Positions 1 to 5,620 of a stretch of 8,985 nucleotides of DNA are shown here, one piece after another. Below the pieces are notes generated by a model, which worked only from the letters and a program-made list of their open reading frames with translations, had not been told where the DNA came from and made no database searches. The stretch is from contig JANNHK010000267.1 in the NCBI GenBank assembly GCA_031404355.1, positions 1 through 8,985 on the forward strand, read 5' to 3'. The position numbers were made by a program, and so were the translations under genes. This stretch comes from JANNHK01 sp031404355 (GTDB lineage: Bacteria > Actinomycetota > Acidimicrobiia > IMCC26256 > PALSA-610). Every line of letters starts with the position of its first letter. Within the stretch, counting starts at the first letter, position 1.

Positions 1-52
1 TCCTGTCAGACCCGAACCTAAAGAGGCGTCCCCGCATGTGCGCGTCATTCAT
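1..52 (-). CDS. 5' end of a leftward gene, product unknown, runs off the left edge
   Basis: An open frame begins with ATG at 52-50 and stays open to base 1; 17 complete codons are visible (MNDAHMRGRLFRFGSDR). A GGAGG Shine-Dalgarno lies at 61-57, four bases before the ATG. The frame sits about 90 bases downstream of the promoter at 150-178, which carries a LexA-type box. A second ATG at 48-46 opens another frame that is also unbroken to the edge, and the same frame has a further ATG at 37-35, so the exact start is uncertain. The visible residues are too few to recognise a family. The context suggests a DNA-damage-inducible gene; this is inference from the promoter only. In the leader, TCCGGA at 99-94 could pair with TCCGGA at 64-59, which overlaps the Shine-Dalgarno; that six-base-pair stem is weak evidence. 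Confidence 0.45.
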   Translation of the reverse strand, partial: MNDAHMRGRLFRFGSDR

Positions 53-135
53 CGCGCCTCCGGACGAGAAACGGCCGCCCACACAACCGCAATTCCGGAC
101 GCTCGACCCTTCCGACCCACACCAACCCGAGGAGG

Positions 136-149
136 GGAACACGTGTTCG
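136..149 (-). promoter_or_regulatory. Putative LexA-binding SOS box
   Basis: The minus strand reads CGAACACGTGTTCC, with a perfect 12-bp palindrome (GAACAC/GTGTTC) at 137-148. It matches the Gram-positive SOS-box consensus CGAACRNRYGTTYC at every position; actinobacterial LexA sites share the GAAC-N4-GTTC core. It lies directly downstream of the -10 hexamer, over the expected transcription start, where a bound repressor would block initiation. LexA binding is inferred from motif and position. The CACGTG core could in principle serve another regulator. Confidence 0.6.
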
Positions 150-178
150 AGTATAACGAGATTGTGCCTACATCACAA
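150..178 (-). promoter_or_regulatory. Strong sigma70-type promoter reading left
   Basis: On the minus strand, TTGTGA (178-173) is followed by a 17-base spacer and TATACT (155-150). This is a near-consensus -10 with ideal spacing. A run of six A on the minus strand (187-182) lies just upstream of the -35 and could act like an UP element. Transcription would start near 143, inside the palindrome at 136-149, and run left. The local AT content is clearly higher than in the surrounding coding DNA. Nothing else was recognised between this promoter and the end of the neighbouring gene at 284. Confidence 0.7.
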
Positions 179-283
179 GGGTTTTTTCGTGGATCGGGGC
201 GATCTCGCAGTGTGGGCGGCGGCCGTCGGACTGCTCAGCGTCGGTAGCGACCGGATGGACGTGAACTGGCGAGTGCGAGCCGG

Positions 284-871
284 CTAACGGGGCAGTTTCG
301 TGTGCTTGAACTCGTTCAGGTTCTCGAACTCGAGCAGGTCGAGGACCCGGTCGACGTCGTCGGGGTGGTTGCGCTCCATGAGGCGCACGAAGACCGACTT
401 GTCGGCGACGACGAACGTGGGCACGCCGAACATCGCATGCTCCTTCACCGCCTCGGTGTGTTCCTGGGCGAGTGTCTTGAGCGGCCGCCCCGATTCCACC
501 TCGGCGGCGACGGCATCGACGTCGAGGCCGACTTCGGAGGCGGTGTTGCTCATGACCTCGGCGTGGCCGAGCTTGTGGCCGTGGTCGTGGCGGGCCGCGA
601 ACAACGCGACGTGGTAGTCGAAGAACTTGTCGGCGAAGTTGTCGCGCACGGCGATACCCCACAACAACGGGACCACGCCCGTGCCCCACACGTCGGGCGT
701 GCGGTCCCATACCGGCGGTTCGCCGTCTTCGACGTGGACCTGGTCGAGCGAGAACGCGACGAAGCGCACGTCCCAGTCGCGTCCCTCCCGCAGGCCGGTC
801 ACGACCGCCTCCTGGGCGTTGCGGGCGAACGGGCACCGGTAGTCGAAGCTGACTGCGAACGAACGTGTCAT
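284..871 (-). CDS. DsbA-fold (thioredoxin-like) protein with a single cysteine
   Basis: A 195-residue protein of the DsbA/FrnE/2-hydroxychromene-2-carboxylate isomerase superfamily. The N-terminal strand leads into FDYRCPFARNA (residues 9-19), the site of the usual CxxC motif. Here it reads C13-P-F-A16, and C13 is the only cysteine in the protein. The cis-proline loop is G149-V-P151-T-F. The length fits the family. With the second cysteine missing it cannot be an ordinary dithiol oxidase; a thiol-transferase or isomerase-like role, as in GST-kappa relatives, is more likely, but the substrate is unknown. There is no signal peptide, so it is probably cytosolic. The ATG at 871-869 has a GGGAG Shine-Dalgarno at 880-876. 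It is the third gene of a leftward run, 28 bases after the PAP2 gene. The stop is TAG at 286-284. Confidence 0.85.
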   Translation of the reverse strand: MTRSFAVSFDYRCPFARNAQEAVVTGLREGRDWDVRFVAFSLDQVHVEDGEPPVWDRTPDVWGTGVVPLLWGIAVRDNFADKFFDYHVALFAARHDHGHKLGHAEVMSNTASEVGLDVDAVAAEVESGRPLKTLAQEHTEAVKEHAMFGVPTFVVADKSVFVRLMERNHPDDVDRVLDLLEFENLNEFKHTKLPR

Positions 872-899
872 GAGGCTCCCAACTGAGGCAGTACGTGCA

Positions 900-1427
900 T
901 CATTCCCCGACGAGGGGTGCCATCGCCATGCCGAGGGCGAGGCCGAGCACGGCGCCGGCCGCGACGTCGGAGGCGTGGTGCAGCCGGACGTATACCCGGG
1001 TCGACGCCACCGCCGCCGCCGCGAGGTACCACGGGCCCCCGCCGAGGAGCCGGGCCGCGCAGAACGCGGCGGTCGCGTGCCCGGACGGGAACGAGGAGGT
1101 GATCGGTCGCCGCATCCCGGCCCGGAACTCGACGTGTTCGTAGTCGACGGGTCGCCCGCGGGCGAACATCGACTTCACGACGCCGTTCGTGAGCGCCGAC
1201 TCGAGGCCCATCGCGGCCGCGAAGCGGGACGCGAATCGGAGGTCGCCGCCGCGTGCGAGCGCTTTGGCCGCGCCGGCCGCGTGCCACACGATGCTGTGGT
1301 CGGCGGCACTCGAGAGCGGGTAGACGATCTTGTCGAGCGCGGGCGACCGGACGCGCTCGACGGCGACGTCGACCGCAGAGTCGAACGACGCGATCGCGGA
1401 CCGGAAACGTTCGGGAAGTGCGACCAC
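900..1427 (-). CDS. PAP2-family phosphatase (small membrane-type)
   Basis: A 175-residue protein with the three motifs of the type 2 phosphatidic acid phosphatase / haloperoxidase superfamily: K85-x6-R92-P93, P114-S-G-H117, and R144-x5-H150-x3-D154. H117 would be the general acid and H150 the phospho-acceptor. The third motif reads T-R rather than the usual S-R. Short hydrophobic stretches near 133-146 and 155-170 fit membrane helices, so the likely substrate is a lipid or prenyl phosphate at the membrane. The start chosen is GTG at 1427-1425, which overlaps the TAG of the nuclease gene by one base (TAGTG) and implies translational coupling. An ATG-like start further upstream (1553) would add 42 residues antisense-like to the family and lie inside the nuclease gene. 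It has no Shine-Dalgarno of its own. At 175 residues it is on the short side for the family. Confidence 0.85.
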   Translation of the reverse strand: MVALPERFRSAIASFDSAVDVAVERVRSPALDKIVYPLSSAADHSIVWHAAGAAKALARGGDLRFASRFAAAMGLESALTNGVVKSMFARGRPVDYEHVEFRAGMRRPITSSFPSGHATAAFCAARLLGGGPWYLAAAAVASTRVYVRLHHASDVAAGAVLGLALGMAMAPLVGE

Positions 1428-2299
1428 TACGTGGAGAGCGGGAGCTGCGGTCGGCCTTCGAGTTCGGCTTTGCGGGCCAGCAATACCGGCGCGGCCATCG
1501 TGGGGTCGCCACCGAACTCGGGGCAGAACTCGCGGTACGCGCAGTACTCGCATAAGGCCGAGGTGCGGGGCCGGAAGTCGTTGCGGTCACACGCGGTACG
1601 CACCGCGCGCATCACCGCATTGGTCTTCATCTCGACACCGCGCAACGACTGGTTGTTCGGCTGCGTGATGATCAGCTCCGGGCGCGACAGGTACATGAGC
1701 TGCACGCGGGCCGGCCGCCGCCCGAACATGCGCTCGCACAGCAGGGCATAGATGTGTACCCCGGCCAAGCTGCGCTGTTCCCACCCTTCGCTGGGTGCGC
1801 TGCCGGTCTTGTAGTCGGTGACGACGAGTTCACCGTCGTCGTCGAGTTCGAGGCGGTCGATGATGCCGCGCACGACGATGCCGTCGGAGGTCTCGGCGCT
1901 GACCCGCAGTTCGAGGCCGAGCACGTTGACGCGGGTCGGGTCCTCGATCTCGAAGTACTTGTGCACGAGCACGTCGGCGTCGGAATGGAACTTTGCCCAC
2001 TGCTCGTCGGTCAGCTCGAGCTCCGAGAACTCGGCGTGACTCATGAGCTGCTCGGTTGCGCGGGTGAGGTCGGCGAGGGCTGCTTCGAGCGTGCGTTCGG
2101 CGGGCGGACGCCACATCAGGTGCTGGAGCGCGAGGTGCACCAGCGTGCCCTTGCTTGCCGGGGCCGACGGCGGCTCCGGGAGGCGCTCCAGGTACGAGAA
2201 CCGGAACGACAGCGGGCAGGTGGTGAACGTGCCCATCGAACTCGGCGACAGCGACCACGGCGGCGTCAGACCGCTCGTCGGTTCCGCCTCGACCGTCAT
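1427..2299 (-). CDS. PD-(D/E)XK nuclease of the RecB/Cas4/AddB type with a probable 4Fe-4S cluster
   Basis: A 290-residue protein with the full RecB-family nuclease pattern. The N-terminal segment (residues 17-38) carries SPSSMGTFTTCPLSFRFSYL, including Cys28. GTLVH (51-55) supplies the metal-binding His. E130 lies on a core strand. GIIDR (145-149) with D148 and TDYKTG (161-166), with D162 and K164, form the catalytic core. Cys250, Cys253 and Cys259 near the C-terminus, with Cys28, match the C-xn-C-x2-C-x5-C iron-sulfur arrangement of Cas4 and AddB. No helicase domain is present and the gene is free-standing; no cas genes are nearby. It probably acts on DNA in repair or recombination, but its partner is unknown. 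The ATG at 2299-2297 has no Shine-Dalgarno, but TATGGT ends six bases before it, so a leaderless mRNA is likely. An in-frame extension to 2383 is not supported. Confidence 0.88.
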   Translation of the reverse strand: MTVEAEPTSGLTPPWSLSPSSMGTFTTCPLSFRFSYLERLPEPPSAPASKGTLVHLALQHLMWRPPAERTLEAALADLTRATEQLMSHAEFSELELTDEQWAKFHSDADVLVHKYFEIEDPTRVNVLGLELRVSAETSDGIVVRGIIDRLELDDDGELVVTDYKTGSAPSEGWEQRSLAGVHIYALLCERMFGRRPARVQLMYLSRPELIITQPNNQSLRGVEMKTNAVMRAVRTACDRNDFRPRTSALCEYCAYREFCPEFGGDPTMAAPVLLARKAELEGRPQLPLST

Positions 2300-2305
2300 G
2301 TGACG

Positions 2306-2311
2306 ACCATA
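2306..2311 (-). promoter_or_regulatory. Leaderless-type -10 of the nuclease operon
   Basis: The minus strand shows TATGGT (2311-2306), then six bases, then the ATG at 2299. A -10 at this distance puts the transcription start at or next to the ATG, which explains the lack of a Shine-Dalgarno. No convincing -35 was found 16-18 bases upstream. Confidence 0.5.
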
Positions 2312-2403
2312 CCGCCGGGGTGAGACAGCGCCGCGCACCCGGGTCCGCGACCTGGTCGAAACCTGCTTTGCGGCACGACGCACGTCGGCGCTGCGCGAGC
2401 CCG

Positions 2404-2409
2404 TACGCT
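2404..2409 (+). promoter_or_regulatory. Leaderless-type -10 of the mntA-hepT pair
   Basis: TACGCT is followed by seven bases and the ATG at 2417. The transcription start would coincide with the ATG, and an in-frame GTG at 2411 would lie upstream of it. No Shine-Dalgarno is visible. No clear -35 was found. The 117-base gap to the divergent nuclease gene holds both promoters and nothing else recognised. Confidence 0.45.
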
Positions 2410-2416
2410 TGTGGAC

Positions 2417-2821
2417 ATGGCCTCCGCGCGGGACGCTGTCGACACGCTGAAGACCGCCTCAGCCGACGGACGGATCGACGAACTCTGCGAACGCATGGGC
2501 GTTCGGCTCCTCGGCATCTTCGGCAGTGCAAGCCGTCCGGGCAGCCCCGAGCCCCGCGACCTCGACATCGCGGTCAGCTTCGCCGGCCCCCGACGCGACA
2601 TCGAACTCATCGACGAGCTCGTACGGCTCACCCAGTTCGACGCCATCGACCTCGCAGTCGTTGACCACGCCGACCCCGTACTGCGAGGCGTTGCCCTTGT
2701 CGGCATCCCGCTGTTCGAATCCGTTCGCGGCGAGTACGCCGAATCCCAGATGGCAGCGTTGGCGGAGAAACGGGACACCGCCTGGCTCCGACGGCTCGAC
2801 ATCGAAACGATGGCGCGGTGA
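2417..2821 (+). CDS. mntA: MntA-like minimal nucleotidyltransferase antitoxin
   Basis: A 134-residue protein of the minimal nucleotidyltransferase (MNT) family. The signature G36-S37-x10-D48-x-D50 is intact, and D79, in the strand IDLAVVD, can be the third metal-binding acid. In characterised pairs, MntA transfers AMP to a tyrosine next to the HEPN toxin's active site and so neutralises it (type VII toxin-antitoxin). The cognate HEPN gene follows at once with a four-base GTGA overlap, the usual arrangement. The start is ATG 2417, placed seven bases after a -10-like TACGCT; the GTG at 2411, two codons upstream, is the alternative. The full set of catalytic residues suggests an active enzyme, not a degraded relative. 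Confidence 0.87.
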   Translation: MASARDAVDTLKTASADGRIDELCERMGVRLLGIFGSASRPGSPEPRDLDIAVSFAGPRRDIELIDELVRLTQFDAIDLAVVDHADPVLRGVALVGIPLFESVRGEYAESQMAALAEKRDTAWLRRLDIETMAR

Positions 2822-3255
2822 CCCCGAACCCACTCGACGTCGACGTGATTGCTCGGCGACTACGACTCCTGAGCGACGCGCTTCACGATCTGCGAAGCAT
2901 CGGCGAGATCGGCAGGGACCGGTACGCGAGCGACCCGCTCACCCGCGCCGCCGCGGAACGCTTGCTCCAGGTCGTGGTCGATCTCGCGATCGACGTCAAC
3001 GCTCACATCAGCGCCGCGCGCCTCGGGCGCGCGCCCGCGACCGGCCGTGAGAGCTTCTCGGCAATGGCCGAGATCGGAGCCCTCAGCATCGAACTCGCGG
3101 GACGACTCGCGCCTGCTGCATCGATGCGCAACATCCTCGTGCACCGCTACACCGACATCGACGCGTCAATCATCGTCGCGGCGATTCCGCAGACGCTTCA
3201 CGACTTCGCCGAATACGTCAAAGCCGTCAGCGCGTACCTCCACGAACAGCACTGA
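2818..3255 (+). CDS. hepT: HepT-like HEPN RNase toxin (DUF86)
   Basis: A 145-residue, mostly helical protein of the HEPN/DUF86 family. The RNase motif RX4HXY is present as R104-N-I-L-V-H109-R-Y111; R104 and H109 are catalytic in the family and Y111 is the residue AMPylated by MntA. It starts with GTG at 2818-2820, which overlaps the mntA stop (GTGA), so translation is probably coupled; there is no separate Shine-Dalgarno. Known HepT toxins cleave RNA, including tRNA in some systems; the target here is unknown. With both genes intact this looks like a functional toxin-antitoxin module. It ends in TGA, followed by 117 bases before the next gene. Confidence 0.87.
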   Translation: MTPNPLDVDVIARRLRLLSDALHDLRSIGEIGRDRYASDPLTRAAAERLLQVVVDLAIDVNAHISAARLGRAPATGRESFSAMAEIGALSIELAGRLAPAASMRNILVHRYTDIDASIIVAAIPQTLHDFAEYVKAVSAYLHEQH

Positions 3256-3304
3256 CGACGCTCGTGCTTCTCGGCGCCTCGGGCGTGACCTCGAGGCCGG
3301 GGGC

Positions 3305-3323
3305 TCCGGAGTCGCGCTCCGGA
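3305..3323 (+). terminator. Weak GC-rich hairpin after hepT
   Basis: TCCGGA (3305-3310) and TCCGGA (3318-3323) can pair across a seven-base loop, 50 bases after the hepT stop. There is no T-tract, and six base pairs are few, so a terminator role is only possible. Confidence 0.2.
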
Positions 3324-3333
3324 CGGTCCCGTC

Positions 3334-3364
3334 TTGTGTGACCGTAGCGGGCGGCAAGTAGGGT
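3334..3364 (+). promoter_or_regulatory. Probable promoter of the LLM oxidoreductase / GYD unit
   Basis: TTGTGT (3334-3339), a 19-base spacer and TAGGGT (3359-3364) lie eight bases before the ATG at 3373. The -10 fits TANNNT and places the start of transcription next to the ATG (leaderless or nearly so). The spacer is longer than ideal, so the -35 assignment is tentative. Confidence 0.45.
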
Positions 3365-3372
3365 CCGCGGCC

Positions 3373-4386
3373 ATGAAAATCGATACCGGAGTCATGGGCG
3401 CGTCGTTCGAGGAAGTCGGGGTCCGGGCCCGTGAGCTCGAGGAGTTCGGGTACGACGGGCTCCTCACGGCCGAGACGGCCCACGACCCGTTCCTGCCGCT
3501 GGCCGTGGCCGCGATGTACACGGAACGCATCGAGCTCGGGACGGGCATTGCGGTTGCGTTCGCCCGTACGCCGATGGTCACGGCGTACACAGCCAACGAC
3601 CTCCAGCGGGCGTCGAAGGGCCGGTTCATCCTCGGGCTCGGCAGCCAGATCAAGCCGCACATCGAGAAGCGGTTCTCGATGCCGTGGTCGCACCCGGCGG
3701 CGCGGATGCGCGAGTACATCCTGGCGTTGCGCGCGATCTGGGCCGCATGGAACGACGGCGAGAAGCTCGACTTCCGCGGCGAGTTCTACCAGCACCACTT
3801 GATGACGCCGTTCTTCGCGCCCGCGCCGCACACCTACGGCGCGCCGAAGGTGTTCCTCGCCGCGGTGGGCGAGAAGATGACCGAAGCCGCGGGCGAAGTC
3901 GCCGACGGCATCCTCATCCACGGTTTCACGACCGAGCGGTACGTGAAGGAAGTGACGCTCCCGGCGATCGAGCGCGGCCTCGCGAAGGCGGGGCGCGACC
4001 GCGCGACGTTCGAGGTCTCGGGCCCGTTGTTCGTCATCACGGGGACGAACGAAGAGGAGATCGAGAAGGCGCGCCAGGGTACGAAGCAGCAGATCGCGTT
4101 CTACGGCTCGACGCCCGCGTACCGCGGGGTGCTCGACCTGCACGGCTGGGGCGGGTTGCAGGAGGAACTCAACTCGCTGTCGAAGCAGGGCGAGTGGGTG
4201 AAGATGGGCGGGCTCATCGACGACGAGATCCTCCACACGTTCGCAGTCGAAGCCGAACCCGCGGCCGTCGGGCGCGAGTTGAAGCGCCGCTACGGCGGGG
4301 TGGTCGACCGCCTGTCGTTCTACGCTCCGTACCGCAGTGACCCCGACACGTGGGCGCCTGTCCTCGAAGATCTCAAGCGCGCTTGA
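3373..4386 (+). CDS. LLM-class, predicted F420-dependent oxidoreductase (TIGR03617-like)
   Basis: A 337-residue protein of the luciferase-like monooxygenase fold (TIM barrel). The segments ELEEFGYDGLLTAETAHDPF (21-40), GRFILGLGSQIKPHIEKRF (83-101), LAAVGEKMTEAAGEVADG (162-179) and the YGSTPAYR block (244-251) are those I associate with the actinobacterial F420-dependent subfamily TIGR03617 (MSMEG_2256-like). Family members are expected to transfer hydride with F420H2 or FMN; no substrate is known. Length is typical. ATG 3373 is preferred because family members start with MK(V/I)D; the in-frame GTG at 3334 lies in the promoter region. A GYD-domain gene follows after 52 bases on the same strand and is probably co-transcribed. 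Confidence 0.88.
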   Translation: MKIDTGVMGASFEEVGVRARELEEFGYDGLLTAETAHDPFLPLAVAAMYTERIELGTGIAVAFARTPMVTAYTANDLQRASKGRFILGLGSQIKPHIEKRFSMPWSHPAARMREYILALRAIWAAWNDGEKLDFRGEFYQHHLMTPFFAPAPHTYGAPKVFLAAVGEKMTEAAGEVADGILIHGFTTERYVKEVTLPAIERGLAKAGRDRATFEVSGPLFVITGTNEEEIEKARQGTKQQIAFYGSTPAYRGVLDLHGWGGLQEELNSLSKQGEWVKMGGLIDDEILHTFAVEAEPAAVGRELKRRYGGVVDRLSFYAPYRSDPDTWAPVLEDLKRA

Positions 4387-4438
4387 CGCACCCTTGGCCC
4401 GGGTGAAGCATCGCGGTACCCGACGAGGGAGGCGGTCC

Positions 4439-4762
4439 ATGCCGCACTATCTGGTCCAGGTCGCGTACACGCCCGAGGCGTGGGCGACGATGACGAAGAA
4501 TCCGCAAGACCGGTTCGAGTTGATCAAGCCCGCGATCCAGAGTCACGGCGGGAAGCTGATCGACAGCTACTTTTCGTTCGGCGACTACGACGTGGTCGCG
4601 ATCATCGAGATGCCCGGCAATGTCGAGTCGGCTGCGTTCGCGATCTCGGTCGCGGCCAAGGGCGCGGTGAAGGCGTTCAAGACGACGCCGCTCCTCACCG
4701 CCAAAGAAGGTGTCGCCGCGATGAAAGCGGCCGGCGCCGGCGCGTACGAACCGCCGGGCTAG
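4439..4762 (+). CDS. GYD-domain small protein
   Basis: A 107-residue protein that is almost entirely one GYD domain (PF08734): an MPHYLVQVAYT first strand, the KPAIQSHGGKLIDSYFSFGDYD block (about residues 28-50) with the naming G-(D)-Y-D residues, then VVAIIEMP. GYD proteins adopt a small ferredoxin-like alpha/beta fold; their function is not established. The start ATG 4439 has a strong GAGGGAGG Shine-Dalgarno at 4425-4432, six bases upstream, which decides against the longer frame from 4337. No separate promoter was seen in the 52-base gap, so it is probably an operon partner of the LLM oxidoreductase. Its TAG stop (4760-4762) is shared as the palindrome CTAG with the stop of the convergent hydrolase gene. 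Confidence 0.85.
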   Translation: MPHYLVQVAYTPEAWATMTKNPQDRFELIKPAIQSHGGKLIDSYFSFGDYDVVAIIEMPGNVESAAFAISVAAKGAVKAFKTTPLLTAKEGVAAMKAAGAGAYEPPG

Positions 4763-5607
4763 GAATTCGCGAAGGCGAGCATCGACGCGACCGCCGCGTC
4801 GGGGTCTTCCTGCGGGCCGAAGTGGCCGCGCCCGGGCATGATTTCGACCCGCCCGTGGCGCAGTCGCTCGACGATCTTCTCCGCAAGCGGCGGACCGATG
4901 TCGGTGCTCAGTTCGCCGCACACGACAAGCACGTCGGCGTCGATCTCGCCGAGGCGCGTGTAGAGGCCGTGGTTCGGCCCCATCGCATAGACGCGCGCTT
5001 CGACTTCGGGCGCGCACTTGAGTTCGAACCCGCCGTCGCCGCGGTCGCGCAACCCGTATTCGACGTACGCCCGCAACGACTCCTCGGTCATGACGTCGAG
5101 CGGGCGTTTCGACGCGTACGTCTCGTACGCCTCCTGCACTGACGCCCACTCGTTCCGGCGCTTGCGCGCGGCCGCGGACATCCTGAAGTCGGGCGGCGGC
5201 GTGATCCGTTCGTCGGAGGGGAACACGATGGGTTCGTAGGCCCATACGTGAGGAAACGCGCCCGGCACCTTGAGGTCGGCCAACAGCAGGGCGGCGCCAC
5301 CCTTCGAGTGCCCGCACGAGAGCAGCGCCGGGTCGCCCGCGATGCCGAGATGCTGCGCGACGGCGAGCACGTCGTCGCCGAACCCGTGCCACGAGTACTC
5401 GATGTCGGGTGCGTCGCTGTCGCCGTGCCCGCGGAAGTCGAACGACCACACGTGCCGTCCCGCCGCGACGAGGCGTTCCGCGACCGGCGCCCAGATACGA
5501 CCGTGGAACCCGGTCGCATGCGCGAGCAGGCCCGGGTCGCCGGTTCCTCCCCAATCGTGGACCGCGAGCGTGAGTCCGTTCGCTTCGAACGAGTGCGACA
5601 TGACCAT
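4759..5607 (-). CDS. Alpha/beta-fold hydrolase
   Basis: A 282-residue protein with a complete alpha/beta-hydrolase layout. HATGFHG (30-36) forms the oxyanion-hole region. FDFRGHGDSDAP (56-67) precedes the nucleophile elbow G99-H-S101-K-G103, so Ser101 is the nucleophile. VVCGELSTD (228-236) carries the likely acid (D236, or E232), and GRGHFGPQEDP (259-269) the catalytic His262. It could act as an esterase, lactonase or C-C hydrolase; the sequence does not decide. It begins 13 bases after the stop of the LLM monooxygenase, so the two are probably one transcript, as expected if the hydrolase opens a product of the monooxygenase (inference). Two in-frame ATGs, 5607 and 5601, are possible; no Shine-Dalgarno distinguishes them. 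The stop overlaps that of the convergent GYD gene. Confidence 0.88.
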   Translation of the reverse strand: MVMSHSFEANGLTLAVHDWGGTGDPGLLAHATGFHGRIWAPVAERLVAAGRHVWSFDFRGHGDSDAPDIEYSWHGFGDDVLAVAQHLGIAGDPALLSCGHSKGGAALLLADLKVPGAFPHVWAYEPIVFPSDERITPPPDFRMSAAARKRRNEWASVQEAYETYASKRPLDVMTEESLRAYVEYGLRDRGDGGFELKCAPEVEARVYAMGPNHGLYTRLGEIDADVLVVCGELSTDIGPPLAEKIVERLRHGRVEIMPGRGHFGPQEDPDAAVASMLAFANS

Positions 5608-5620
5608 TGCGTCGAGATAG

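Noticed and set aside
192..204. Small hairpin GATCG-GGG-CGATC near the end of the DsbA-like gene
   Set aside because: Five base pairs only, and in the leftward direction it is followed by A rather than T residues, so a terminator is not supported.
143..247. Rightward 34-codon frame starting with GTG behind GAGGAGGGG (129-137)
   Set aside because: The ribosome-site match is good, but the frame lies across the leftward promoter and SOS box, is Arg/Gly-rich as expected of a chance frame, and has no rightward promoter. The G-rich tract may be coincidence.
3166..4440. Long leftward open frame (424 residues) opposite the LLM oxidoreductase
   Set aside because: Arg-rich composition and exact antisense position to a well-recognised gene mark it as a high-GC shadow frame.
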